From assembly GCA_902810755.1 (NCBI GenBank), contig CADDYT010000085.1, forward strand, positions 1 to 25,545: DNA of 25,545 bases, written 5' to 3'. A program made the translations under genes and the position numbers. This document shows, in pieces, positions 8,458 through 15,797 of the stretch. Below the pieces are notes generated by a model that was not told the origin of the DNA, ran no database searches, and saw nothing but the letters and a program-made list of their open reading frames with translations. The stretch comes from Chloroflexota bacterium (GTDB taxonomy: Bacteria > Chloroflexota > Ktedonobacteria > Ktedonobacterales > Ktedonobacteraceae). Each line of letters opens with the position of its first letter. Within the stretch, counting starts at the first letter, position 1.

Positions 8458-9105
8458 TCACTTCCAGAGCAAGCGTTCCTTTAAGCTGACATGGTGCGGG
8501 TCGCCGATCACCAGATGATCCAGCAGTTCCAGGTCGAGAAGTCGGGCGGCTTCCACCAACTGCCTGGTCATGTCGTAATCCTCTGGCGAGGGTTCCGGGT
8601 CAAGACTGGGGTGGTTGTGAGCCACGATCAGGTTGGGACATTTGCGGATGATGGCGTGCCGCAGGATTTCGGCAATGCGCACCGTGGAGCTATTGAGGGT
8701 TCCCTGGTAGAGCAAGATGTTTGCCACAACATAGTTCTTCGTGTTGAGAACCAGCACGCGGAATTCCTCATGATCGAGATGAGCCATCATTGGCTTCAAG
8801 AGCATCGCGGCATCTGCTGGCATCCGAATCTGGATGTGTTCGCCTGGCTCTGGCGACGAGAGGCGGACTGCCAGTTCACAGACGGCGCTGAGCAAGACCG
8901 CTTTTGCGCTACTCAGACCTTCATTGGTCAGCTCATGGACATCTGCCGTCCTCAAGCCCTGCAGGCCGTAGGTCTCCAGCAGCCTGCAGGCCATCGCCAG
9001 TGGATCACCCTGATGAGCGCCGGTCGACAAGATGAGCGCGACGAGTTCAGTCGTTGAGAGGGTGCGGGCCCCGTAGGTGTAGAGTTGTTCTCGCAGTAGT
9101 TTCAT
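8458..9105 (-). CDS. radC: RadC/JAB-domain DNA repair-family protein
   Basis: The product is 215 residues from ATG 9105, preceded by GAGGAG; the in-frame ATG at 9129 precedes the usual RadC beginning. An N-terminal helix-hairpin-helix-like region (LSTTELVALILSTG, and LLETYGLQGL) is followed by the RadC JAB domain. That domain has the metal motif HNHPSLDPEPSPED, with H163, H165, S173 and D176 matching HxH-x7-S-x2-D, and an upstream acidic E113/E114. RadC-type proteins are common on plasmids and genomic islands; their biochemical role is unsettled, and a metallopeptidase or nuclease-associated function has been suggested from the JAB fold. Here it follows ruvC and dnaN in the same orientation, suggesting co-expression with the recombination set. 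Confidence 0.92.
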   Translation of the reverse strand: MKLLREQLYTYGARTLSTTELVALILSTGAHQGDPLAMACRLLETYGLQGLRTADVHELTNEGLSSAKAVLLSAVCELAVRLSSPEPGEHIQIRMPADAAMLLKPMMAHLDHEEFRVLVLNTKNYVVANILLYQGTLNSSTVRIAEILRHAIIRKCPNLIVAHNHPSLDPEPSPEDYDMTRQLVEAARLLDLELLDHLVIGDPHHVSLKERLLWK

Positions 9106-9128
9106 GCTTCTTCTCCTCACAAAACACA

Positions 9129-9160
9129 AAGAGACTGGCTCGCTAAGCTGCCAGTCTCTT
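9129..9160 (-). promoter_or_regulatory. Leader hairpin between ruvC and radC
   Basis: AAGAGACTGGC (9129-9139) and GCCAGTCTCTT (9150-9160) pair perfectly over 11 bp with a 10-base loop. On the minus strand it is followed by TTGTGTTTTGT and then the radC ribosome site. It looks like an intercistronic attenuator, partial terminator or RNA-stabilising element. Confidence 0.55.
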
Positions 9161-9244
9161 GAAGTTCATCATCGGCAATGCCATCACATGCCTGCCCTTG
9201 CCTTCGCTCTGGAAGGAATAAGGCAAGAGGCGCATGTTCTCTCG

Positions 9245-9805
9245 TCAAGAGCATGTTTGCCTTTCAAGCGATGGCATCAGCGAACGCAAGACCGAGCTAT
9301 GGGCGTGACAGATCGCCACGGCAGCGGCATCGGCCGCATCATCAGGATCGGGAACAGCGGGGAGGGCCAGGATCACACGCACCATCTCCCCAACCTGGTC
9401 CTTTTTGGCGTTGCCGTACCCCGTCACCGCCATCTTGACCTGCGAAGGGGTATATTCGGCGATGCAAACCCCCTCATTGGCCAGCGCCAGCATCGTGACG
9501 CCACACGCCTGGCTGACGGCCATGGCGGTCTTTTTGTTCAGACCGAAGAAGAGGGATTCCACTGCCGCTTCGTCGGGGTGATAGGTCGCCAGCAGAACGG
9601 TGAGTTGCTCATAGATCATCTGCAGGCGTTCAGGGAACGGCGTGTTGGCGGGCGTGCGAATGACATCGCAGGCAAGGGAAGTCAGTGCGCCCTGTCTCTC
9701 GACAATGAGCGCATAGCCGACAAGAGCGAGGCCGGGGTCGATCCCCAGGATGATGCGGCTGGATGAGCTGTTCGAGATGATTCTTTGTTCCGATAGAAGT
9801 GTCAT
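9245..9805 (-). CDS. ruvC: Holliday-junction resolvase RuvC
   Basis: The product is 186 residues from ATG 9805, preceded by AAGGAGG 5 bases upstream. All four catalytic acids are visible: D23 in ILGIDPG, E83 in VESLFFGLN, and D156 and D159 in DDAADAAAVAICH. RuvC dimers cut four-way DNA junctions symmetrically during recombination and fork repair. A roughly 16-residue Ser-rich N-terminal lead precedes the usual start of the fold. ruvA and ruvB are not adjacent, so this is an accessory copy in the cassette rather than the chromosomal ruv operon. It is separated from dnaN by a terminator-like hairpin and from radC by another. Confidence 0.93.
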   Translation of the reverse strand: MTLLSEQRIISNSSSSRIILGIDPGLALVGYALIVERQGALTSLACDVIRTPANTPFPERLQMIYEQLTVLLATYHPDEAAVESLFFGLNKKTAMAVSQACGVTMLALANEGVCIAEYTPSQVKMAVTGYGNAKKDQVGEMVRVILALPAVPDPDDAADAAAVAICHAHSSVLRSLMPSLERQTCS

Positions 9806-9825
9806 TGTACCTCCTTGTAAAAACA

Positions 9826-9854
9826 GGAACCCCGGCAAGCGTTGCCGGGGTTCC
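9826..9854 (-). terminator. 13-bp perfect hairpin with T-run between dnaN and ruvC
   Basis: GGAACCCCGGCAA (9826-9838) and TTGCCGGGGTTCC (9842-9854) are perfect complements around a 3-base loop. On the minus strand the stem is followed by TGTTTTTA, a good intrinsic-terminator shape, and the ruvC ribosome site starts immediately after. It probably terminates or attenuates transcription between dnaN and ruvC. Confidence 0.7.
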
Positions 9855-9969
9855 TTGATGTACTCGGTGTCAGCTCATGCGCTGAGCTGAGATGTGGTCG
9901 GCGTGGAAGAGACGCGAGGTGAGCTATCAGCGTGAGCAGGCGCACCAGGGTTTGTTGTCAAGGCTTCGG

Positions 9970-11193
9970 TCAGGCTTTTTTGGCCGTGTTCATCGACATG
10001 ACGATGCTGGTGTAGGCCATCTCGCTCACTGGCTTGAGTACGGCAGGTCGTCCTGGTCTGGTGAGTTCCAGCGCGACCTGGGGCGTCTCGATGTGGTCGA
10101 GCGCCTCCGCCAGATACTTCACATTGAAGATGATCTGTTGGGCGGGGCCAGTCACCTCAGCGACAATGGTGCTGACATGATTGCCCATGTCCGCGTCATC
10201 GGCCTCGACGGTGAGCGTTGCTGAGAGCATGCCATGTTCGGCCTCCGCCAGCGTGACGCGCACACTCTTCATCTCGTCACGCGCAAAGAGGGCGGCACGC
10301 CCGATGGCGGCGGCAAAGGCCCTGGTCTCCACTACCGCTCGGGTCGTGTGTTCTCTGGGTATGATCTGCTGGTAGTTTCGGTAGGTTCCTTCGATCAAGC
10401 GAGACACAAAGGTCACGTGTTCGGCCTGCTCGCTGTGAAAGACGATCTGGTTGCGCTGCGGGGTGACCACGATCTGAACCGCTCCCTGCGAGGGGAGGAT
10501 GCGCGCCAGTTCCAGCAGGTTGCGTGCGGGGATCAGCACCGAGAGCGGCGCGGTACTACTCCCCGGCAAGGAGACAATCCGTTCAGCCAGCCGGAACGTG
10601 TTGGCGGCGGCAAAGGTGAGCGTCTCCGTGCCAAATTGCGCGTACACGCACGTCATGACCGGAAAGGTGGTCGCCGTCTCGGCAGCGAAGGCCACTTGCC
10701 CAATCATGGTTTTGAGTTGCCCCGCGTCAATGACGTGAGGGGATACCCCTTGCTCTCCCTCCACGCCAGGGATCACCGGGAACTCTCTGGGGTCCACGCC
10801 CCGGATATTGGAGACACTGCCTGCGCACGTCAGGTTGAGCGTCTGTGAGCCTCTGGGAAGCGTGAGCGCCATCACCCCTTGTGGCAAGGAGCTGACCATC
10901 CTCGTCAAGAGGTCAGCGGGAAGGGCAGTAGTCCCTTCCTGGCTGATCTGGGCCTCGATCCAGCACTGGATGCCAATTTCCAGATTGGTGGCCGAGAGGC
11001 GCAAGCGCCCGCGTTCAGTCGCCACCTCAATATTGGCCAGGATGGGAACGGTGCTGTGGGTCAGAATGGCCCGGCTGACGATCGAGAGGCCACGGGCCAG
11101 ATCCTCCTGCTTGCAGGTGAGTTTGAGATCAGCCTCTTCCTGGCTGGTACTGGCAACGGTGGTGTTCAACAGGGTTTGTGCATACGTCGTCAT
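9970..11193 (-). CDS. dnaN: DNA polymerase III sliding clamp (beta subunit) paralogue
   Basis: The product is 407 residues from ATG 11193; the open frame extends upstream to 11358 through low-complexity sequence without homology, so it is not used. Conserved clamp features are readable: LARGLSIVSRAILTHSTVPILANI near the start, the LSATNLEIGI segment, FARDEMKSVRVTL in the third domain, and a terminal MAYTSIVMSMN that resembles the usual Y-x-I-MPM ending. The clamp encircles DNA and tethers polymerases and repair enzymes. At 407 residues it is longer than typical (about 370), with some 26 extra residues at the N-terminus. It is not next to dnaA or recF, so it is probably a second, element-specific clamp serving the cassette. 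Confidence 0.92.
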   Translation of the reverse strand: MTTYAQTLLNTTVASTSQEEADLKLTCKQEDLARGLSIVSRAILTHSTVPILANIEVATERGRLRLSATNLEIGIQCWIEAQISQEGTTALPADLLTRMVSSLPQGVMALTLPRGSQTLNLTCAGSVSNIRGVDPREFPVIPGVEGEQGVSPHVIDAGQLKTMIGQVAFAAETATTFPVMTCVYAQFGTETLTFAAANTFRLAERIVSLPGSSTAPLSVLIPARNLLELARILPSQGAVQIVVTPQRNQIVFHSEQAEHVTFVSRLIEGTYRNYQQIIPREHTTRAVVETRAFAAAIGRAALFARDEMKSVRVTLAEAEHGMLSATLTVEADDADMGNHVSTIVAEVTGPAQQIIFNVKYLAEALDHIETPQVALELTRPGRPAVLKPVSEMAYTSIVMSMNTAKKA

Positions 11194-11238
11194 GAGTGTG
11201 TCGTCCTTTCTGGAAGTCTTCGTTTGAACAAGAAGAAG

Positions 11239-11264
11239 GCCGCCCATGCACGTGCATAGGCGGC
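11239..11264 (-). promoter_or_regulatory. GC-rich palindrome upstream of dnaN
   Basis: The 26 bases 11239-11264 form a palindrome (GCCGCC, ATGCAC, GTGCAT, GGCGGC) with a single mismatched pair (11245/11258) and no loop to speak of. On the minus strand it is followed by the pyrimidine run CTTCTTCTTGTT and lies 45 bases before the dnaN start. It may be a cruciform operator or an attenuating hairpin. Confidence 0.5.
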
Positions 11265-11358
11265 ACAGGAACTGAGGATCACGCCTTTCCGCCGACATGT
11301 TCGGCGGAGAGCAGAACGGCATCTGCGTCCTGATGGAGTGGAACGTGTCTCTACTCAC

Positions 11359-12252
11359 TCACACAAGAGAGGCAGAGGAAGGCAGGAAAAATGAGGGGTC
11401 TCGACCAATGACCTTTGCCAGCGTCTCTGGCGTGGTGTAGTGGGACTTTTTCGTCCCACTGGGCAGGTCGAGGTAGGTGGCGAATTTTCGGAGGTCGCCA
11501 GTGATGAGCAAGCGGTAGAGGTAGTCGGCTCCCTCATCAGCCATGGCCGCGTTGATCGTCATAGCCTGAGCGGAGGCGGCGAGCAACTGGGCGCACGAGA
11601 GGCTGTGGCCTTCCTGCTCCTCCGGTCGCGGCTTGCGCAGTCCGGGCTCCTGCAAAAGTGGGGAAGGCAGCAGGCTACAGCAAGGCAGGCCAGAGATGGC
11701 GAAGGCTGAGGCCAGCGCCTCCACGCTCGCGGTTGAGCCGAGTAAGACCTGTCCGAAGTCCAGGCCATTGCCCAGATCAAGCCACCAGAGGTGCGGAACC
11801 CTGCTCCCCTGACTGGCGGCCAGGGGTTCGTTGGCGGTCAGCACCTGTCCCATGGCCACACGCGCCGCGGCGTTATCGACGCAGCCGACCAGGATCGTCA
11901 GGCTCCTCCATTCCCCATGCACCATCTCCGGCGAGAAGCGCTCAGGGATGCAGGCAATCTCGATGCCAAAGGCCTGGGCGTAGCGCATCGCCAGCGTTTC
12001 GGCCTTGTAGCGCCCGATTTCCACCGGGCAGAAATGCTGACGCGGAAGATTGACCGGCTCGACCTTATCGGGATCGATGAAGGTCAACGTCGCCTTTTTC
12101 CCGGCTGCCGCGAGCAATGAGACCAGGCAGGCCACGTGGCGCGCCAGAAAGCTGCCGGTTCCCCCCAGGCCAACCACGAGGATGTGAAGTCGCTCGGTCT
12201 GAAAGGAGAGTACGGGCAGCGCCTGTTGATAGCTCAGATCAAGCTCCTTCAT
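11359..12252 (-). CDS. E1-like ThiF-family adenylyltransferase of PRTRC cassette
   Basis: The product is 297 residues from ATG 12252, preceded by GAGGGAG; upstream frame to 12510 only overlaps the JAB gene and is not used. The nucleotide-binding loop is VVGLGGTGSF (residues 26-35). The Mg-ATP region DPDKVEPVNLPRQHF has D60, D62, N68, R71 and Q72, K83 follows, and GCVDN (D126) completes the E1 adenylation site. C220 in SLSCAQ is the best candidate for the catalytic cysteine; C191/C192 are alternatives. E1-like enzymes adenylate the C-terminal glycine of a ubiquitin-like protein. The gene overlaps the JAB gene by 14 bases, in the PRTRC order B-A-ThiF, so the proteins are probably made together. 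Confidence 0.88.
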   Translation of the reverse strand: MKELDLSYQQALPVLSFQTERLHILVVGLGGTGSFLARHVACLVSLLAAAGKKATLTFIDPDKVEPVNLPRQHFCPVEIGRYKAETLAMRYAQAFGIEIACIPERFSPEMVHGEWRSLTILVGCVDNAAARVAMGQVLTANEPLAASQGSRVPHLWWLDLGNGLDFGQVLLGSTASVEALASAFAISGLPCCSLLPSPLLQEPGLRKPRPEEQEGHSLSCAQLLAASAQAMTINAAMADEGADYLYRLLITGDLRKFATYLDLPSGTKKSHYTTPETLAKVIGRDPSFFLPSSASLV

Positions 12253-12919
12253 CTTGCTCTCCCTCTTTCCACTGCCATAGCTCACCCTCCTCATGCGTGG
12301 CACAATCCGTGACGCCCTCCGGCAGCGAGAGGATGCCTGTGGCGGGTAGCTCAAAGAAGTGTCCATAGACGCCGACGCGCAGGCGAATCTCTGCCTCGTG
12401 CGCATCGGGATCCAGCTTGCCCAGGACAGCATACAGCCGGAAGCCCTGCTCATCGGCGCTATCGGTCGAGGAGAAGAAGGCTGACATGCGCTGGTGAGAG
12501 TGGACTTCAATGAGCGTGTTGGCGTAGGAGGCGGTATCCAGCGCCGCCACCACCGGTCTCACGCGCATAGCCTCTTGCTCCTGTATGGGAACGATGAGTT
12601 GCCAGCCCCGTTCTGTCTCCCATTTCAGGTAGAAAAGCATCTCCACCAGCCGACCATCGCCTGCGTGTGCGTTTCTGGCGCGTTGCAGCATCTCCCTCAC
12701 CAGCGCGGCATCGACCGGCGGGTAATGCAGGCGTACATAGGGTTCGACCGGATAGAGGCCGGCAATGGTACAGGTCGCGACGGGAATGAGGGCTTCAAGT
12801 CCATCGCGCCTGGCCCAGACGAAGACGCCGTTGTGCGCGACGAGGTAGCCGTAGGGCCAGGGTATGGGAGGAAGCGTTTCCTGTTCCATAAACATGTGCT
12901 CAACGAGTTTCAGCTTCAT
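12239..12919 (-). CDS. PRTRC protein A-like JAB/JAMM metallopeptidase
   Basis: The product is 226 residues. The JAMM zinc motif is complete: H140-S-H142 followed by seven residues, S150, two residues and D153 (HSHQRMSAFFSSTD). E93 in LVEMLFYLKW is a candidate for the upstream catalytic glutamate. JAMM peptidases of this kind remove or mature ubiquitin-like modifiers, so this is the expected deconjugating or processing enzyme of the cassette. The N-terminal about 85 residues form a separate domain, as in PRTRC protein A. The start overlaps the stop of the E2-like gene as ATGA, and its own 3' end overlaps the E1-like gene by 14 bases. It is a second JAMM protein besides RadC. Confidence 0.85.
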   Translation of the reverse strand: MKLKLVEHMFMEQETLPPIPWPYGYLVAHNGVFVWARRDGLEALIPVATCTIAGLYPVEPYVRLHYPPVDAALVREMLQRARNAHAGDGRLVEMLFYLKWETERGWQLIVPIQEQEAMRVRPVVAALDTASYANTLIEVHSHQRMSAFFSSTDSADEQGFRLYAVLGKLDPDAHEAEIRLRVGVYGHFFELPATGILSLPEGVTDCATHEEGELWQWKEGEQDEGA

Positions 12920-13692
12920 CGAATGTTTGGCCTTCCTTTCATCAAGAGGTAACGTTCGACCACATCCTCCACCGTTTGCATGGCGGCAGGCTCACTCAGA
13001 GAGAAACCCTCGGCATGGGGACGCAGGTCGTCTACTGGATAGGTCGTTGCCTTTGCTGCAGCCAGTGCGAGCAACTGGTGACGCACATCCTGGGCAAAGG
13101 TGGCCGATTTGCCGCCCACCATATCGGCGTTGAAGGGCGAGTCGATGAAGAGCCGCCAGGCGACATCGAGCGTCTCCCACGACACGGCGGGTGCGTGATT
13201 GCTGCCGAAGCAGATGTGGCCGTCGGACGCGACATTGGGAAGTGGGGCGCGATAGAGGGTGGCTGCCGGTAGGAGCCTGTCTTCTCGCAGCGCCCAGACA
13301 TAGTAGGTGCTGTGTACGCCAGCAAACACCAATCCGGGAAGCGGGACGCAAATCACGCGGGGTTGTGAGGGGTCGTGGGCGGAGAGGTGCAGGGTGTGGA
13401 GGGCAGGTGCAACGAACTTCACGATGAAGGTTCCAGCTGGACCACTGCCCCAACGCATCACCCCTGTCGGCAGCCAGCCACTGTCCACCGGTTCCTCCAC
13501 AAAGGCCGCGCGCAACGTTTGTGCCGAGACGCCTTTGCACAGCAGCGCACCACCGTGATGGGAGTAGAAGAGGTACTGCCCCTGTGTAAAGAGCAGCGCC
13601 GCGTCGTAGGTAGCATGGGACGCCAGGTGCCGCAGGAGCAGACTGGCTTGCGGTTCCGCCCCTGTCTTTTCTAACCCAAAGCGTTGTTCCAT
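12916..13692 (-). CDS. PRTRC protein B-like, E2-fold conjugating enzyme
   Basis: The product is 258 residues. The segment LYRAPLPNVASDGHICFGSN (residues 147-166) resembles the active-site region of the prokaryotic E2-D family: a Pro/Asn stretch, then G158-H-I-C161-F-G, with C161 the probable thioester cysteine. Preceding beta-strands (TFIVKFVAPALHTLHLS, RVICVPLPGLVFAGV) fit the E2 sheet, and a helical C-terminus follows (VAWRLFIDSPFNADMVG). An E2 accepts the modifier from E1. The gene overlaps the upstream helical-protein gene by 22 bases and the JAB gene by 4 bases. The combination with Ub-like, E1 and JAMM genes makes the assignment strong; the target protein is unknown. Confidence 0.83.
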   Translation of the reverse strand: MEQRFGLEKTGAEPQASLLLRHLASHATYDAALLFTQGQYLFYSHHGGALLCKGVSAQTLRAAFVEEPVDSGWLPTGVMRWGSGPAGTFIVKFVAPALHTLHLSAHDPSQPRVICVPLPGLVFAGVHSTYYVWALREDRLLPAATLYRAPLPNVASDGHICFGSNHAPAVSWETLDVAWRLFIDSPFNADMVGGKSATFAQDVRHQLLALAAAKATTYPVDDLRPHAEGFSLSEPAAMQTVEDVVERYLLMKGRPNIR

Positions 13693-14435
13693 AGATCAAT
13701 CACCTTTCTCAAGCGGGTCGGCTCGGCAGCCAACCATTCCGTCAACTGCTCGGCCTGCTGCATCATGACTTCGGCCTCTCGCCAGTGTTCTGCCAGTAGC
13801 TCGATATCTGCCAGCTCCCAGAACAGGTCTTCGCAGGGCATCTCATCAGTCGGATCCAGAAACGCATTCCCCGTCGAGTGTTCCAGCATGCGCAGAGCCA
13901 CCGGCAGATACGCGAGCGGAGCCTCGACCTGCTGGCACAGGGTCTCCAACTGTGACAAAGAAAGCCTACGATGGCTTCGTTCGAGCTGTTGGAGCGCATC
14001 GAGGACATCGGCATCCAGGTCCAGTTCGTCCTCGATCTCCTCAACAAGCGGCAAGAGCAGTTGCCAGCCAGGGGAGAGATCTTGCAGCGGCGGGTTCCAG
14101 AGATCAATGCCAAAGGACCAGAGGGGAATGGTTGAAGGGCGTTCACCTTCCTCACAGCATTCCAGCAGATGGTCGAGGGCAAACGGGAAGAGACGGGCTT
14201 CAATCAGTTTGAGGCAGCTCAGTTCGCTTTCGCTATAGGTGTCTGCTGAGGCTGGCAGCAATTTTTCCTGATCCAGCGCCCACTCTTGTGGGAAGTCGTC
14301 AGGAAAGTACCTCTGGTAGATGGTGAGCAGATGGAGCGTCTCGCGTCGCCAGCGCAGGTAGGTTTCGGCCTCAGCGAAGGTTGTGGGTAGCCGGTAGCGG
14401 CACAGACGCTCAAGCGAGATGCGGGTGTGGAGCAT
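13671..14435 (-). CDS. PRTRC protein F-like helical protein, unknown function
   Basis: The product is 254 residues from ATG 14435, with AGGAGGTG 6 bases upstream. It is almost entirely alpha-helical and acidic, rich in Leu, Glu and Trp (for example WQLLLPLVEEIEDELDLDADV), with no catalytic motif I can recognise. The placement between the ubiquitin-like gene and the E2-like gene is where protein F sits in PRTRC cassettes as I remember them, so the name is by position, not by sequence match. The repeated short amphipathic helices suggest a scaffold or adaptor. Its end overlaps the E2-like gene by 22 bases, so translation is coupled. Confidence 0.6.
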   Translation of the reverse strand: MLHTRISLERLCRYRLPTTFAEAETYLRWRRETLHLLTIYQRYFPDDFPQEWALDQEKLLPASADTYSESELSCLKLIEARLFPFALDHLLECCEEGERPSTIPLWSFGIDLWNPPLQDLSPGWQLLLPLVEEIEDELDLDADVLDALQQLERSHRRLSLSQLETLCQQVEAPLAYLPVALRMLEHSTGNAFLDPTDEMPCEDLFWELADIELLAEHWREAEVMMQQAEQLTEWLAAEPTRLRKVIDLWNNALG

Positions 14436-14490
14436 GTTTTCACCTCCTGTTTTCTTTCTTCTCGCACAACTTCAACCCTCATTCATGACA

Positions 14491-14535
14491 CAAAGGCCGC
14501 AAGGGCAAGCGGTCAGCATGTCCTTGCGGCCTTTG
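14491..14535 (-). promoter_or_regulatory. 14-bp perfect hairpin between Ub-like and F-like genes
   Basis: CAAAGGCCGCAAGG (14491-14504) and CCTTGCGGCCTTTG (14522-14535) are exact complements with a 17-base loop. The hairpin fills the gap between the ubiquitin-like stop and the next ribosome site. No T-run follows, so RNA stabilisation or processing fits better than termination. Confidence 0.55.
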
Positions 14536-14561
14536 GCGAGCATTCTCAAGCAGCGTTGCTC

Positions 14562-15014
14562 CTACCATCCAGGAGGAACATCAGAGCTGGCGACTGCCGG
14601 TGCAGCAATCAGAACGCGCAGTGTGGCGGCGATGTGCTTCTCCTCAGCCATCCCATCCTCCAGCGCAGCCTCAAGGCGGGGTTGCAGCGCCAGCAGAGCC
14701 GGAAGATCGAGTGCGCTGCGCGCTTCCTCCAGCTGCATTTCACAGGCCAGGACCAGCGCCGGATTGAGCGATTCGGGCGCATCGAGCAGTCGTTGTAGCA
14801 GTGGCTGCGCTCCCTTTGGGCCAGGGTTCTTGACGAGTGTGATGATGAGTTGACCGTCCCGTGTCTCCCGCTGGAAGGTGGCTCCGGCGGCGATTTCGAA
14901 GTTTGGCCGCAGCGCATCACGCAGGATGCGGTCACTTTCCTCCACGCTGGCCCCACCATTGGCGATGGCGTCGTCGATCTGGTATTCCTGGCCTTCAATT
15001 TTGACCGTTGCCAT
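14562..15014 (-). CDS. PRTRC protein C-like ubiquitin-like protein with C-terminal extension
   Basis: I chose ATG 15014 (150 residues, MATVKIEGQEYQIDDAIANG) because the beta-grasp-like domain begins there and AAAGGAAA lies upstream; the frame is open to 15053. Residues 1-68 have the size and pattern of PRTRC protein C (Prok-Ub): a first strand TVKIEG, a helix ESDRILRDAL, a strand pair ATFQRE/QLIITLVKN, and then GPKG at 65-68, which aligns with the Gly-x-Lys-Gly terminus that I remember for proteobacterial protein C. Unlike those roughly 70-residue proteins, it continues for 82 helical residues ending PPGW, so the modifier terminus is buried. The E1, E2 and JAMM genes follow directly downstream. 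It is the likely modifier of the cassette. Confidence 0.75.
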   Translation of the reverse strand: MATVKIEGQEYQIDDAIANGGASVEESDRILRDALRPNFEIAAGATFQRETRDGQLIITLVKNPGPKGAQPLLQRLLDAPESLNPALVLACEMQLEEARSALDLPALLALQPRLEAALEDGMAEEKHIAATLRVLIAAPAVASSDVPPGW

Positions 15015-15083
15015 GAGATTCGTTTTTCCTTTCATTTGCTGTTGGTTGTACATTGTCTTGATACAAGAGGATTGATCGATGAG

Positions 15084-15728
15084 CTAGAGTTCGTCGAACA
15101 ACCCGCCTTGCTGAAGCTCTTGTTTGGGGATCGGGTTGTTGGTTGTCGGGGGAAGCGGTGGCACAGCGCTGGCCACCGATGCAGGCGGCTGTTTGGTGGC
15201 TGCTCTCGTCCCTGTCGCAGATTGGGCCGTTCTCTGCGCCGCTTTGCCTGCCTGGCTTCTGCTGGCTCGCTCCGCTTCCTGCCGACGTTTTGCTTCCTGC
15301 CGCTCGTCATGGCGCTGTTTGCGCTGAGGCAACTGCTGCTGCAGTTCCTCAAGCAGCGCGGCCAATGCTGGGGGAAAGGGGCCTCCCAGCTGCTCTTCCG
15401 AAAGCAGGCGATAGAGGGGCATGTCCTCCTTGTTCGAGACGCCATTTTGCACGCTCAGCAAGACCTGACGTGGCTGGCCCACCTCCACCTCCGGGCGCAA
15501 CTGGACGACGATGAAGACGGTACACTTGCGATAGTCGTAGAGGTCTTCACCGGATCCCTGTCCATTGGTCGCTGGCGTGGAAGGTGAGGGTGGTGATCCA
15601 GTTGGTACAGATGGTGCTGTCTGCGCCGTTGTTGCAGCAGAGGTCTGTCCATCGGTCGCCACCGCTGTGGTCGTTTCATTCTGGGAAGCTGGTTGCTGCT
15701 GTGCTGTGGTAGAAGCTGTTGTTTGCAT
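15084..15728 (-). CDS. PRTRC protein E-like protein with candidate clamp-binding tail
   Basis: The product is 214 residues from ATG 15728, with AAGGAG 5 bases upstream. Layout: a disordered Thr/Gln/Ala/Pro-rich N-terminus to about residue 60; a short beta-rich core (CTVFIVVQLRPEV, RQVLLSVQNG); a charged Gln/Arg/Glu helix near residues 126-165; a second disordered Ala/Pro region; and a C-terminal tail QGGLFDEL (residues 207-214). The name E comes from position (ahead of the ubiquitin-like protein C) and from the beta-core, not from a strong sequence match. QGGLF fits the QxxLF pattern of beta-clamp-binding peptides, and a clamp gene lies downstream in the same cassette. It may bridge the cassette to replication. 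Confidence 0.55.
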   Translation of the reverse strand: MQTTASTTAQQQPASQNETTTAVATDGQTSAATTAQTAPSVPTGSPPSPSTPATNGQGSGEDLYDYRKCTVFIVVQLRPEVEVGQPRQVLLSVQNGVSNKEDMPLYRLLSEEQLGGPFPPALAALLEELQQQLPQRKQRHDERQEAKRRQEAERASRSQAGKAAQRTAQSATGTRAATKQPPASVASAVPPLPPTTNNPIPKQELQQGGLFDEL

Positions 15729-15760
15729 ACGGACTCCTTGCTATTCTGCTCGAAAGCGAA

Positions 15761-15785
15761 GGCGGCAAGGCTCTCCCTTGCCGCC
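15761..15785 (-). promoter_or_regulatory. 10-bp perfect hairpin upstream of E-like gene
   Basis: GGCGGCAAGG (15761-15770) and CCTTGCCGCC (15776-15785) pair perfectly with a 5-base loop in the 69-base gap between the conserved unknown gene and the E-like gene. No strong T-run follows. Its sequence resembles the hairpin at 14491-14535, which also carries a GCAAGG/CCTTGC core. Confidence 0.55.
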
Positions 15786-15797
15786 CTGCGTGAAATC

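Noticed and set aside
10234..10848. Plus-strand 204-codon frame
   Set aside because: Shadow of dnaN on the opposite strand.
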